The notes: generated by a model from the sequence alone, not told the origin. A stretch of 64,000 nt of DNA from Burkholderia sp. OK233 (GCF_900230185.1 NZ_OCSR01000001.1:186001-250000); one strand, 5' to 3'. Positions 36,161 to 46,267 are shown, numbered from the stretch's first letter. Numbers and translations: made by a program.

Positions 36161-39100
36161 TCATGCCGCTTTCTTGCGTGCCCGTTTAGCCGTGGTCACT
36201 GTTGGCTTCCATGCGCGAACGTCATCCAGCGTGAACTGGAGAGCTCGCGCCTCGTCGGTCACGAAGCTCTCGTAGTAGTCGCCCATGCGCGCCCCGAAAT
36301 CGGGGTTCATATCGTTGTGCCATTGCTTGAGCCAGGGCACGAGTTCGAGCAGGCCGGCCAGCAAGGGTTGCAGACGTTCACGACTCCAGCCTTCACGCTC
36401 CTTCATGTCGATAAAATACGTGGCCAAAGCCGTGGCTTGCTGCAAATGGTCCCAGCCCGCCCAACCGATGACGAGACTCCCGTCTGCACCGCGTTCGCAG
36501 CCGGGGTAGCTCACCCAACGCTCCTTGGGTACGTCCGGGCCACCACGCAGGCGCCAGAAGTCGGCCTTCAGGAAGTCCTTGCTCTGGTACTTAGGTGGCA
36601 CGGGGATCTTGCCGACATCAGCTGCCTTGCGCTCCGCCTTCTCCCGCTCGAGTTCATTGCGAAGCGTTGTCTCGACCCATTGCAGAGCATTGGCGTCAGG
36701 TTCCCTGTCGTTGCCGGCGTTGTTTACGCTAGCCACAAGCCGCTGCCGCGTCGAAGCCGCTGTTGCATCAACCTGCTCGTCGATCTCATCCTCACAGCGT
36801 TGCAGGCCCCAAGTGTTTTCCCATTGGGCGCGCTTACGCAGGCCGGTGTCGGTGTATCGCAGAACGGGCAGGAAAGGCACGGCTTCGCTGGCCACCAGTT
36901 CTGCTGCGAGTTGACCGGGGTCGAAGTCAGCGTGGTCCGCATAGAGCGCGGCGACGTGCATGAAGTCGGCGTCCTGACGAACGATATCGCCAAGACGATT
37001 GGTGGAACTGAGCTGCGGCGGGTGGTCGACGCTTGTGCTCCAGTATCGGGGGGATTCCAGTCGGGTCAGGAGCCATTCGAACAGCGCAGCCTGCTCCAAT
37101 GTCTCCCACGATGGAGTGTTCCAGCGCCGCTTGTACTCGGGGCGCTCGATCAGGCCAATATTGCGGTCGGATTCGATCAGTGCAATACGACGCTCGACCA
37201 CCCGTTGATAACCATCGGGCCAATGCGCCGGGACCTGGGTTATCGGGGTTGCGCCGTGGCGCTCGAACCAAGTCGTAGTTTCCTTGCCGGCGGTCACCCG
37301 GCGCGCCAGTACGATTTCGAACGCGCGCTCTCCCTGTTTGACTTCGGGTGGATCGCGGTATTCAATTTCGTCGGCTGTAACGCCTTCTGGTAGCAATCGA
37401 TAAAGCTGATAGCAATGCCAGTCGAGTTCTTCTTGATTCGAAATCATTAAGCGACGCAAGGTTGCAGCCTGCTTATTAGCAAGGTCAAAGATAGTGCGAG
37501 TAGGTAACGGCTGCGTTCCAGAATTGGCCGCAGCTAGTATCGCCTTTGGCAATAATGAATCCAGCTCTTGAGCTAGCTTATCAAGTCGAATGGAAGTGCC
37601 GAGCGGGCGCAAATCAACCATTGGAAGTTGAGCAAGCTTCGTGCTGTCAAATTCATATCTCATCTCATACCGCTCATCAGCACCTGCTGAATTCGCTCCA
37701 GGCCGTCCCTTGTTATGGCACACCTGCTGCAACCAAAAACAGGCAACTGATGAGTTAAGCAGTCCAAGCAATCCAAGGTGTTCATCCTCGCTTAGCCCAT
37801 TTGCCAGCTTAATCACAGGTGCTGATCGGTTGAATACATTGCCGCCGCGGTCAAGCACAAAGTGGTTGTGTGTAGCAATGAACGCAAATGCTATTAAGTG
37901 CTTGGCACGTGCGCGATCCCGAGGAAACTGATGGTAGTCCCACCAAGGGCGTCCAGCAGCGCGATAGGTTTGTCCGCCGAAAACTGAACGCGCCCAAAGG
38001 GAAGTCCGGAAACTCCAGAGCCAGTGAAGTGACTTGCCTGTCGGCATCTCTTTCCATTGCTCAATATTATTGTTGTCATACGGAAAGAAAATGCCTTCAT
38101 CAAATGTCCGCGTCCAATCTCGAACACCTTCTCCTCGGGTACACGGACGTGCGCGCCCAATACAACCCCTTCGGGCGAAAAAATCAAGTGGCTGGACGAA
38201 TACATCGTCGGCGTGCGTATCTTGATAGAAGCCTATCGTTTCTGCAAACGAATCAAGGCGTGCCAAAGACCGTCGCTCAATTTCTTCTTTAAGGTCCGTC
38301 ACGCCACCGCCACCAATACTCCAAGGGTGTCTGCCAAACACTGCACGAGGTGTATCACTGGCGCTGACAAATTTTCCCGCCGATTCAACCTGGTCGATTT
38401 GCTCGACGATTTCCGACCATACCAATCCTCGTGCGGGATCTTCCGGGGTCCTTGGCTCTCCCTTAATTCCCATCACCGTACGTACGGTATCGGAGACTGG
38501 GTCACGATGACGGCCAAATAGAATGACAGTCGGCGTGCCATGGCCCGGAATGTAGGCGCCCGAGGTATCTATCACGTGAGTCAGGTCAAGCCTTGGGAGA
38601 ACCTGCTCGATCAACTTGCTGCCGAATTCTCGCTTCATGAAGCTATTGGTAGTGATGAGGCCAACGAAGCCGGCTGACTGATGTTCCATAGCGGTCAGCG
38701 CCAGCTCAAAAAAGCGTTCGGTAAACGGGCAGCCAAGCGAATACACCCGGTGGCAGCTGGCGTATTTCAGTCGGTAGGCCGCGTTCAGCGCCGCGTCTCT
38801 GACCACAATGTACGGTGGGTTGCCTACCACAGCGTGATATTGCCGGCCTAAGATGAGCTGAACCTCTGCCAGGTCTTCAGTGGCGTACGCATGTGCTAGG
38901 CCCGTATCGGTGAAGTGCTCGGCTCCCTGAAACATGTCGTCGGTGGCTGTGAGGCCAAATCGCTTGCCGTGCAACAGGCTGTCGCCGATAGCCACATTGA
39001 CGCGGAAGTCCGGCGCCTCGGTCATGCGATACACGTCGCTTGCCTTCAGCGCCGCCAATAGAAGGCGAAACCGCGCGATTGCTACCGCGAACGGATTTAG

Positions 39101-39949
39101 ATCCACCCCGGCGACGGCGTCCAAGGCCTTCTGCGCTACGTCGCGCCGATTACGCCCCGGCTCGTTGCGCGACCATTCGTCCACCATTCGGCGAAATCCG
39201 CCCAGCAAGAAATGCCCCGACCCGCAAGTGGGATCGATCATCCGCGCTTCGTGGTAGCCGAACTCGCGGATGGCAGGGGTCAGTGTGCGGTCGAGAATGA
39301 ACTCCTCGACAAATTCTGGGGTCTGCAGCAGTGCGTAGCGCTTACGAGTGGCTTCGCTCAAATCCTGGTATAGGTCACCAAGGAACCGGGTATCCCATGT
39401 GGGGTCGGTAAAGTCGCGAACCAGCACCCCAGAGTCAGAAGCAACCTCTTGCCAGAATTGCATCACCAACATCGCAGCGTCGCCGCTGATGCCCAGACGG
39501 AAAACGGGGTTGTGAGCTTCTTCAAAGAAAGTGCGTAGTCCAGGCAACGTGCCCGCCTCCCGAAAACAGAAGAAGAGGTAATCACGGTCGCTCTCATGCG
39601 GATGCTCGTGAAAATACGCGTCATGCCGGTCACGCGCCAAAGCCAGACGACCTGACTGCGGCGTGCCGCTTAGCCAAGGTCTCTCCACCAATTCGTTATC
39701 TTCAATAAAGCGTAGAAATACGCAACTCAGCAACCAGTGCACACCGGCCTGGGTGATCACCTGCTCGACCCAGGACTCGAAGGTCTCTGCCGTACGCTCG
39801 GCGTCACGCGCAGCCTGCCACTCTGCCTGCAGTTGAGCACGCAATGCTGGCACGTCACTCTCAGGACTGAGCGCGCGATCGCGCAGATCGTCTTCCAACC
39901 GCCTGAGCAGGCGGGTCAAATCAGTTAGCAGGATTTTGGGGTCGATCAT
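36161..39949 (-). CDS. pglX: BREX adenine-specific DNA methyltransferase PglX
   Basis: 1262 residues from ATG 39949; the extra 53 codons of open frame overlap pglW. Motif I is RMIDPTCGSGHFLLGG (SAM binding, near residues 237-250) and motif IV is GNPPYIV (377-382), an N6-adenine methyltransferase. Target recognition and helical regions follow. The C-terminus ends TTAKRARKKAA, lysine-rich. In type 2 BREX, PglX methylates host DNA at a specific site, and unmethylated phage is excluded. The recognised sequence cannot be predicted here. Confidence 0.95.
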   Translation of the reverse strand: MIDPKILLTDLTRLLRRLEDDLRDRALSPESDVPALRAQLQAEWQAARDAERTAETFESWVEQVITQAGVHWLLSCVFLRFIEDNELVERPWLSGTPQSGRLALARDRHDAYFHEHPHESDRDYLFFCFREAGTLPGLRTFFEEAHNPVFRLGISGDAAMLVMQFWQEVASDSGVLVRDFTDPTWDTRFLGDLYQDLSEATRKRYALLQTPEFVEEFILDRTLTPAIREFGYHEARMIDPTCGSGHFLLGGFRRMVDEWSRNEPGRNRRDVAQKALDAVAGVDLNPFAVAIARFRLLLAALKASDVYRMTEAPDFRVNVAIGDSLLHGKRFGLTATDDMFQGAEHFTDTGLAHAYATEDLAEVQLILGRQYHAVVGNPPYIVVRDAALNAAYRLKYASCHRVYSLGCPFTERFFELALTAMEHQSAGFVGLITTNSFMKREFGSKLIEQVLPRLDLTHVIDTSGAYIPGHGTPTVILFGRHRDPVSDTVRTVMGIKGEPRTPEDPARGLVWSEIVEQIDQVESAGKFVSASDTPRAVFGRHPWSIGGGGVTDLKEEIERRSLARLDSFAETIGFYQDTHADDVFVQPLDFFARRGCIGRARPCTRGEGVRDWTRTFDEGIFFPYDNNNIEQWKEMPTGKSLHWLWSFRTSLWARSVFGGQTYRAAGRPWWDYHQFPRDRARAKHLIAFAFIATHNHFVLDRGGNVFNRSAPVIKLANGLSEDEHLGLLGLLNSSVACFWLQQVCHNKGRPGANSAGADERYEMRYEFDSTKLAQLPMVDLRPLGTSIRLDKLAQELDSLLPKAILAAANSGTQPLPTRTIFDLANKQAATLRRLMISNQEELDWHCYQLYRLLPEGVTADEIEYRDPPEVKQGERAFEIVLARRVTAGKETTTWFERHGATPITQVPAHWPDGYQRVVERRIALIESDRNIGLIERPEYKRRWNTPSWETLEQAALFEWLLTRLESPRYWSTSVDHPPQLSSTNRLGDIVRQDADFMHVAALYADHADFDPGQLAAELVASEAVPFLPVLRYTDTGLRKRAQWENTWGLQRCEDEIDEQVDATAASTRQRLVASVNNAGNDREPDANALQWVETTLRNELEREKAERKAADVGKIPVPPKYQSKDFLKADFWRLRGGPDVPKERWVSYPGCERGADGSLVIGWAGWDHLQQATALATYFIDMKEREGWSRERLQPLLAGLLELVPWLKQWHNDMNPDFGARMGDYYESFVTDEARALQFTLDDVRAWKPTVTTAKRARKKAA

Positions 39950-39972
39950 TAGCGTTGGTTTAATTCTTATGG

Positions 39973-42900
39973 TCACACCGCTGCTGCGCGGTGCAGGTTC
40001 TTGGCCCATGCAACGGGAACGGAGGCCCACTGTGTGGATGTGATGACCGGGACCGGGACATCGTCGATGGTGGGCAGACCGGTGGCAGCCATCGGCAACA
40101 ACACCCATAGGCTGGTTAGCTTCCCCGGCCGGCCCACCTCGTCACGCAGCTCGTCGATAAGCGGCATCAGGCCATACCGCGCGATCAGCCCCGAGTTGAC
40201 CAGGAGCACAGGTGCTGTCGCGTCAAGGAGCACCTGTTTTATCTGCGGCACTGCCTTCTGCACCAAGCGCATCAGACGCCCCCAATCGGAACTGGCCGCG
40301 GCAGCCCCGTCGGCCCGAAGCACCACGTTCCAGTCGACCTTCAGCGCGTCAGCTTGCTGTCGCAATGCCTTGAGGATGAGCGCATCGAAGCTCGCGCGCT
40401 GGCGGCCGAATCGGCGAAGCAATTCGGCTTCGACACGGTACGCAAGGCGTGGCTCGACAGTAAGCACGAGAAAACCGCCGGCCTTTTGCGAGTAGGCGAG
40501 GCGATCTTCCAGCTTCTGCGCCTCGATGGAGGGCTCAAGCGCTTCATCGACGCCGACGTCAGACACCTGCGCGCCACTGGCCGTGGTAACGCGCGAGTAT
40601 TGGGTGGTGGTCCCGACGGACGGGCCAAGCGCTTGCGTGGAGGGTACGTAACCCGGACCTGCCGACGCATCATCACTCCAGACGAGCAGCGCACCCGCAT
40701 CGCCAAGTAAAGTGTCAAGGAGGGGGCGCGGCGGGAGTGGCTGAGCCTCTGGGTAGCGACCGGCCACCCGATCTTGCACATCCTTCACCCTAAGGAATCG
40801 CACACCCATCAGCGCGCCGAGCGACTGGCGCAGCGCTAGAGAAGCGGCCATGCCACGCGGATAGATTTCTTGCCGGCTAGACAGCGCTGCGCGCTGAGAT
40901 GATGCGGTGGACAGGCGGAGCAGGCGCTGCGCCGAGAGCGCCGGGTTCGCCGCAGGAGCCGGCACCGCCTCAAGCGTCTCGAGGGCACGCTGTGGTGTTA
41001 GCAAGGGTTCGGCCTGGGCGCACGCGTCGGCTGATGCACCGAGCCGGCGGGCGTATTCGGCCAACTCCGCGGAGACGGCGATCACCGGCAGAGGAAGGTG
41101 TTCGAACTCCTGGAAGCGTTGGCGCTCCAGTTGGGCTTCGGCCTCGCAGCAGGCGCGAACCACAGCGGTGGCGAGGCGCATGCGTTCGGCATCTTCCTGC
41201 GATGCGCACCCGCGCATGGCGAGCAGTGCCGATGCCATCTCGGGCACCGTCATAACGCCGCCCTGGGTAGAGAGCAGGCTTTCGAAGTGGTTGCGCAGTT
41301 CGGTGAGCCGCGGCGTCTTCAGCCAGCGCTCGCGGGCCCTCAGTAGCGCGCTCGAAACGGCGCTCCGGTCAAGTGAGATCGCATTGGCGGCAACGCCCAG
41401 TGGCGTCCACAGCGTGGAGCCTTCGACCTCCTCAAGGCCGAGGTAGATGGCCAGGGCCGCTTCTTCAGCACGGCCGTCTCCGGCCGGCCTGCGAGGAAGC
41501 AATTGGGCTGCCAACTCGTTGACGCTGGTGGCGCCGGCAGACGCGGACTCGGCGTCTGCCTCATGCAGCGTAGGGCGGCCTTGCACAAGGTCTGGCCGGA
41601 TGGCGGCCAGCGCCGTGGCTTTGAGACCGATTTCCTTTCGGATGCGGTCACCGACGCCGCGCAAGTAGCGAAAGCGCACGCGGTCTACGGCCAGTAACTC
41701 ACGTGCGTTATGGATGGCCATAGCTTCGAGGACGTTCTGCGCTTCAACGCTGTAGCCCAACTCTGCCATGGTCGTGTCGGCCGTGGCGACGCGCGCCACT
41801 GCTTCGAACGGGTCCGATGACTGCTGACTTCCGGACGCACCAGCCTCGAATATCTGGCGCCAGGCGCGCAGCATCTCTTCGGCGTTATCGAAACGCCCGC
41901 GTGGGTTTCTGCTCAGTGCCTTGGCAAAAAAGGCTGTAAAGCCGTCGCGAAGCAATGGGTCAAAACGCTCCACTGCCAGAGTGGCCTCGCAGTCGAGCAT
42001 CGACGGTTGCGTCTTGCCATCACCCCAGCGCGGCAGCGCGCCCGTAACCATCTCGTGCAGCGTAACGCCAAGTGCGAACCGCTCGGCGTAGAGATCCCAG
42101 CGCGGCGGCTTGCGCAGCGAAAGGAATGGGTCGAGATACGGGTGTGTACCTGCGGAGATGTTCTCAGGCGAGGTGCGCGTGAGCGAGAAGTCGAACAGCA
42201 CCAATTGCAGTTTGCCCTTGGAGCCTACTTGCGACATGCCGATGTTGCCGGGCTTGATATCCCTGTGCGCCACGCCCTGCTGTTCCAGGTAGTCGACAGC
42301 CTGAATAAGCTCCTCTCCGAATCGCTGCAACAGGTCAAGCGACAGGCGAGCCTCTTCCCGGATGCGGTGCGCCAGGGTGGTGTCGCCCGCCTTGCGCATC
42401 AGAAGCGCAGTGCGGCCATTGACGGTGAGCGTGCGCTGCCACTCGACGATGTTCGGGTGACGCAGCTTTTTCAGCGCTTCGCCTTCCGCGGTGATCCGGT
42501 CGTTGTGGCTGGCGTCGAGGGCCACCTTGAGAACCATCTCTTCGGTGCCGTCATCTGGGCGGACCAACAGCACGTCAGCGGACGAGCCTCTGCCCATACG
42601 GCGGATCACGGTGAAGCCGCCTTCAATGCGCTCTTCGGGGCGAGCTTCGGCAGGGTCGACGGTAGCCTCGGGCTCCGGCGTCGTCAGTTCGTCGACGACC
42701 TTGTCGAGGTCTTGCAGGAATTCGGCGATGGACCCATAGCGACCCATCACATCAGGACTGGTGCTGTACTGGATGAGGTCCTGCAGTTGCTTGCCGCAAC
42801 CGTCCATCACGTCGGAGAGCCGGAGGCCTTGCCCAACGCGCAGTTTCTCCGCCAGCTCCAAGACCGACCCCGCAGGCGGCCGGCCGGAGAACACGTGGTA

Positions 42901-44187
42901 TGTGATGGCACCGAGGGAAAATACGTCCAGGCTCGGTCCGTGCTGGACCTCCGCTTGCGAGGTTTCCGGGGCCAGGTAGACCAGGCCGGGGTCTTCGACA
43001 TACTCGTCAACATGCATAGTGCCGCCGACCGTGCGGCGTGCCGGATCAACCGTGTCGCTGTTCTGGGTGCCCTCACGCGTGCCCGTCTGCCAGTTCATAA
43101 TGCGCGGCCGCGGGGTTGCACCAGCCACGTCCTGTACCAGCACGCTCTGGGGACACAATGCACGGTGATACAGTCGCTTCTGGTGCGCGTACTTCAACGT
43201 CTCCGCTAGGTCCCGCACGATCTGCAGGCGTTGGTCCACGCTGAGGAGTTGACCCATCTCACGCAGCAGGAAGTCCAGGCGGATCGCCTTGGCATCGTGG
43301 TCGAAGATCAATGCCGGGCCGAGCTCGGTGTCCTGATAGTCCTTGACCTTGACGATGCCTGGGTGATCAATACCTTCCAGGATTTGAAACTCGCGCTGTG
43401 CTTGCCGGACCAACGACTTGCGAGCATCGGCGGTAGCCGCGGCGGCAACGGTATAGATGCGAACGCGGCGACGCACGCTGTCCATAGCGGTGTGCGTGCC
43501 TTCCCAATCCTGATACGACGCTCCTTCAGACAAGAGAGCGCCGAGCTGATAGTCGCCGACCTTACGATACTTGTTCGACGGCCGGATGCCGGCCTCGGCC
43601 ATGGCGCGGGCGAGCACCCGCGCGTGCTGTTGGTCGACGTGGCTCGGCTGGGTGTCGCGGACGCTGCCTGTGCCGTTGTGCAGCACGCCGATGATTCCCA
43701 CGTCGGACTCGCTGCCCGGCTGACCACGCAAGTAGATGCCTGCCCGCGCCGTACCGGTGAGTTTGCAGGTGAGGCTGGTGGCAGACAAGAAAATCAGCGG
43801 CTCGACGAACGGCAAACGCACCTTGGCCTTTTGAACAGAGGACTGCCGACGCAGCAGGCTGGCGAGCCGCTTTGACTTGCGGTTGGCCAAGATCAACGGG
43901 TTGTCGTAAGCGCGCTCGCGGCCATCGGTGACCCACGACCAGGTGTGGGCGTCGCCGGCCACCACGCCGGGTCGGCTCTTGATCTCGACCAGGAAGAGAC
44001 CTGAGGGCGTGAGGATCAGCGCGTCAACCTCGTTGACCTTGCCTTCCTCGTCGATGAATTCGAAATTCGACCAAACGTGCCACGGCTCGCGGTCGGGGAG
44101 ATGGTTTCGAAGCCAGTCCAGCGCTTCACGCTCCCAGGTGAATCGCGACGGAGCGACGGCTTGCCAGCGGGATGAACTCATCGGCAT
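39973..44187 (-). CDS. pglW: BREX protein kinase PglW (NERD, two kinase-like domains)
   Basis: 1404 residues. An N-terminal NERD nuclease-like domain includes EVDALILTPSGLFLVEIKSR. A first kinase-like domain (about 205-480) has YHRALCPQSVLV and IMNWQTG where HRD and DFG are expected, so it looks inactive. A second (about 510-790) has GRGSSADVLLV, VLKVAL, VAHRDIKPGNIGM and LFDFSLTR and looks active. A long C-terminal region follows. PglW is the serine/threonine kinase of type 2 (Pgl) BREX. The gene starts directly after the HTH gene's stop codon. Confidence 0.93.
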   Translation of the reverse strand: MPMSSSRWQAVAPSRFTWEREALDWLRNHLPDREPWHVWSNFEFIDEEGKVNEVDALILTPSGLFLVEIKSRPGVVAGDAHTWSWVTDGRERAYDNPLILANRKSKRLASLLRRQSSVQKAKVRLPFVEPLIFLSATSLTCKLTGTARAGIYLRGQPGSESDVGIIGVLHNGTGSVRDTQPSHVDQQHARVLARAMAEAGIRPSNKYRKVGDYQLGALLSEGASYQDWEGTHTAMDSVRRRVRIYTVAAAATADARKSLVRQAQREFQILEGIDHPGIVKVKDYQDTELGPALIFDHDAKAIRLDFLLREMGQLLSVDQRLQIVRDLAETLKYAHQKRLYHRALCPQSVLVQDVAGATPRPRIMNWQTGTREGTQNSDTVDPARRTVGGTMHVDEYVEDPGLVYLAPETSQAEVQHGPSLDVFSLGAITYHVFSGRPPAGSVLELAEKLRVGQGLRLSDVMDGCGKQLQDLIQYSTSPDVMGRYGSIAEFLQDLDKVVDELTTPEPEATVDPAEARPEERIEGGFTVIRRMGRGSSADVLLVRPDDGTEEMVLKVALDASHNDRITAEGEALKKLRHPNIVEWQRTLTVNGRTALLMRKAGDTTLAHRIREEARLSLDLLQRFGEELIQAVDYLEQQGVAHRDIKPGNIGMSQVGSKGKLQLVLFDFSLTRTSPENISAGTHPYLDPFLSLRKPPRWDLYAERFALGVTLHEMVTGALPRWGDGKTQPSMLDCEATLAVERFDPLLRDGFTAFFAKALSRNPRGRFDNAEEMLRAWRQIFEAGASGSQQSSDPFEAVARVATADTTMAELGYSVEAQNVLEAMAIHNARELLAVDRVRFRYLRGVGDRIRKEIGLKATALAAIRPDLVQGRPTLHEADAESASAGATSVNELAAQLLPRRPAGDGRAEEAALAIYLGLEEVEGSTLWTPLGVAANAISLDRSAVSSALLRARERWLKTPRLTELRNHFESLLSTQGGVMTVPEMASALLAMRGCASQEDAERMRLATAVVRACCEAEAQLERQRFQEFEHLPLPVIAVSAELAEYARRLGASADACAQAEPLLTPQRALETLEAVPAPAANPALSAQRLLRLSTASSQRAALSSRQEIYPRGMAASLALRQSLGALMGVRFLRVKDVQDRVAGRYPEAQPLPPRPLLDTLLGDAGALLVWSDDASAGPGYVPSTQALGPSVGTTTQYSRVTTASGAQVSDVGVDEALEPSIEAQKLEDRLAYSQKAGGFLVLTVEPRLAYRVEAELLRRFGRQRASFDALILKALRQQADALKVDWNVVLRADGAAAASSDWGRLMRLVQKAVPQIKQVLLDATAPVLLVNSGLIARYGLMPLIDELRDEVGRPGKLTSLWVLLPMAATGLPTIDDVPVPVITSTQWASVPVAWAKNLHRAAAV

Positions 44188-44445
44188 CTAGATTGCTCCA
44201 TCGCGAATCGCGGCGCCCGCGCGCAAAACGTCGTCCGGCACGATTTCAAGTAGCTCGGCCAGTTGGCAATCCAAGACGATGCAGATGCGCTCGAGCGTGG
44301 CGAGCTCGACCCGGCTCGCGCGGTTCTTGGCCAGCGCCGACACGGCGCTGCGGTTGACGCCGGCAATGCGCGCCAGTTCTGCGACCTTGAGCCGACGGCG
44401 GCGCATAAGCGGGATCAAATTTGAGCGAATCAATCTATCACTCAC
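44188..44445 (-). CDS. Xre-family helix-turn-helix regulator of the BREX operon
   Basis: 85 residues from GTG 44445 (VSDRLIRSNLIPLMRRRRLK). The HTH segment VAELARIAGVNRSAVSALAK and the following LERICIVLDCQLAELLEIVP are typical of Cro/CI-type regulators. The frame is open 25 codons upstream without coding character. Its TAG is immediately followed by the pglW ATG, so it heads the operon and is translated with it. It is likely an autoregulator that keeps the toxic methylase and kinase genes in check. Confidence 0.8.
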   Translation of the reverse strand: MSDRLIRSNLIPLMRRRRLKVAELARIAGVNRSAVSALAKNRASRVELATLERICIVLDCQLAELLEIVPDDVLRAGAAIRDGAI

Positions 44446-44571
44446 GAAACGATGGGGTGCTGCGCAGCATAGCAGAATGGTGGGGTGAACGTCAGTCGAA
44501 TTCTGACCGGATGCGCTCAAGATTCGGGCTTTTGCGTACCTATCCCTGCGCTCCGGCGCTGACCAACGCGC

Positions 44572-45120
44572 CTAGTCTAGTTTGACTATCTTTCCGTGCA
44601 GAAACCGTATCGCGTCATTCATATACTGCTCCATGGCCTGAGCAAACCCAGGAATGTTGGGAAGGTCACCCGGACCATATTTGCCCGCAGTCACCTCTGT
44701 TAGAAATTTTCCGAAGAGTTGGAGCGGATCTGGGGTGACTTGGTACGTCTGCCGAATTTTCATATCCATCGTAGCTTTTTGGGTCGGAGACAAACCGGGG
44801 ATCGCTGAGAAATATTCATCCAAGTTTTGATCAAACGACATCAGCGCCAACCTGATTTCTTTCTTTCCGGTTTGTCTATCAAAGTACCCAAAGGCAGATC
44901 GAAGGACTCCGGCGAGGAAAAGATGTCGTTCAGCCACGAACACGTGTCGCTCAAGCCCAAGTATGACGATGATGTCTTTGTCCGTTTCGGTCAGCGCAAG
45001 ACTGAGCGCATACTCTTTTGCTTGAGCACCGACCCGTCTGTGTTCGATCACGAAGGGATTCTTGAACATATACGCCTGAAGGTTTGAGGGCTCCACCCGG
45101 CCCGTGACGCAATTTTCCAT
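44572..45120 (-). CDS. Unknown protein next to BREX (1)
   Basis: 182 residues from ATG 45120 (MENCVTGRVEPSNLQAYMFK); the frame open upstream lacks coding character. Segments such as ALTETDKDIIVILGLERHVF and IPNIPGFAQ-like endings do not match a family I recognise. Hydrophobic helices are few, and no signal peptide is seen. It is oriented like the BREX operon, 127 bp upstream of its HTH gene. It may be a separate small defence gene or an unrelated cargo gene. Confidence 0.6.
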   Translation of the reverse strand: MENCVTGRVEPSNLQAYMFKNPFVIEHRRVGAQAKEYALSLALTETDKDIIVILGLERHVFVAERHLFLAGVLRSAFGYFDRQTGKKEIRLALMSFDQNLDEYFSAIPGLSPTQKATMDMKIRQTYQVTPDPLQLFGKFLTEVTAGKYGPGDLPNIPGFAQAMEQYMNDAIRFLHGKIVKLD

Positions 45121-45289
45121 TACTTCAGCTACGCGTCTCAAACAGCGAAGAAAAAGCGGGCTGCGTGCGCAATGTTTTCCGGCTTTTCCCTTGCTCCGTC
45201 CTGCCGGCAATCTCCCGACACCGCGCCGGCCGCGTGCGCAGCGCGCCTAGACGAAGCGCCACTGTCGACGCACACACCGGGTATGAACG

Positions 45290-45997
45290 CTACTCAATCG
45301 ACTTCATCTCGCCCGGCACGAGCTTGAACGCAGCCCACAAATCCTGTTTTTCGGTGAGCGCCAATGGATCGCTCAGCTTCATTAGTATCCTGCCATCGGC
45401 ACAAGCATACTTTTCCTCACATCTCAGCAACCGTCGCACCACATCGGATTCCTCGCGAGCATAGTACTCCGCAAGCTCCTCCTGACTGAATTCGTCGGGT
45501 CGATCACGTCCCGAACTCGTGTCGAGAACTAAGCCCTTACACCGAGCCCATTCAAAAAATTTGATCTGGTTCACGAAATCTCTCGTCACACGGCGACCTT
45601 TCCCGTTGAAGAAAAAACTGTTCGCTATAGCGGCCAAGTCGTCGTGAAATTTTTGGCTTTTGAGCTTGTCGTGTGCCTCCGAGAATCGGACCATGATCGC
45701 CGTCGCGACTTCCAGCGCGTTCTTAACGAGAGCGATCGTCTGCGTGGGCTCGATTGGTGCGGAATCGATGGCTTCGGTGACGCGTTCAAAGGCAACGATG
45801 ACGATACGCGCGTGCCGCTTCGAAACGTCTTCAGAAAGGCCATCGTCAATAAATCCGTCGAGTTCCCGGAACGTCGCACTGAGCACGTCGATGCGCTCCG
45901 CCAACTCAGAGCCAATCGGAATCCCACTGAACTTGATGACCTGGCCGCGGACTTTGACCTCGCGGGTGCAGAATCTCGGCGCTAAAAGCTGTGACAT
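45290..45997 (-). CDS. Unknown protein next to BREX (2)
   Basis: 235 residues (MSQLLAPRFCTREVKVRGQV), with an acidic helical middle (LVKNALEVATAIMVRFSEAH) and no recognisable motif, membrane segment or signal peptide. It follows the same strand as the neighbouring unknown gene at 44572 with a 169-bp gap. Both may form a small unit. I do not recognise a family. Confidence 0.6.
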   Translation of the reverse strand: MSQLLAPRFCTREVKVRGQVIKFSGIPIGSELAERIDVLSATFRELDGFIDDGLSEDVSKRHARIVIVAFERVTEAIDSAPIEPTQTIALVKNALEVATAIMVRFSEAHDKLKSQKFHDDLAAIANSFFFNGKGRRVTRDFVNQIKFFEWARCKGLVLDTSSGRDRPDEFSQEELAEYYAREESDVVRRLLRCEEKYACADGRILMKLSDPLALTEKQDLWAAFKLVPGEMKSIE

Positions 45998-46021
45998 CTC
46001 GTTTTCCTTCGTCTTTGTCTC

Positions 46022-46156
46022 TCAATTTGGTCGAATGACCTTCCAGCCATCATTCCCGGCCCACCGGCTTGTCAACAAGTTCAACGGAGACCCCAACAGC
46101 GTGGCGAAACTCGCCCCGATCAAACCGTGCCACAGCCAGTCCGGTCCATCAAGCAT
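46022..46156 (-). CDS. Small open frame, possible membrane-protein remnant
   Basis: 44 codons beginning MLDGPDWLWHGLIGASFATL and ending AGNDGWKVIRPN. The composition is hydrophobic and coherent, unlike a random frame, but there is no ribosome binding site and a stop codon lies ten codons before the ATG. It could be the tail of a degraded gene. Confidence 0.25.
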   Translation of the reverse strand: MLDGPDWLWHGLIGASFATLLGSPLNLLTSRWAGNDGWKVIRPN

Positions 46157-46267
46157 CAGCGCGGCAACGATGATCGATTAATGTTTTCTCTGTCGATGAT
46201 GGGTCTTGTGCTGCTATGACGACGATTCTGCCTCGCGTTTCCTTGCGTTAGGGGCGTGGGGATCGCG

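Noticed and set aside
26284..44187. DISARM or another methylase-helicase defence type instead of BREX
   Set aside because: The PglZ phosphatase domain, the PglY ATPase and the PglW kinase are diagnostic of type 2 BREX, and the order is canonical.
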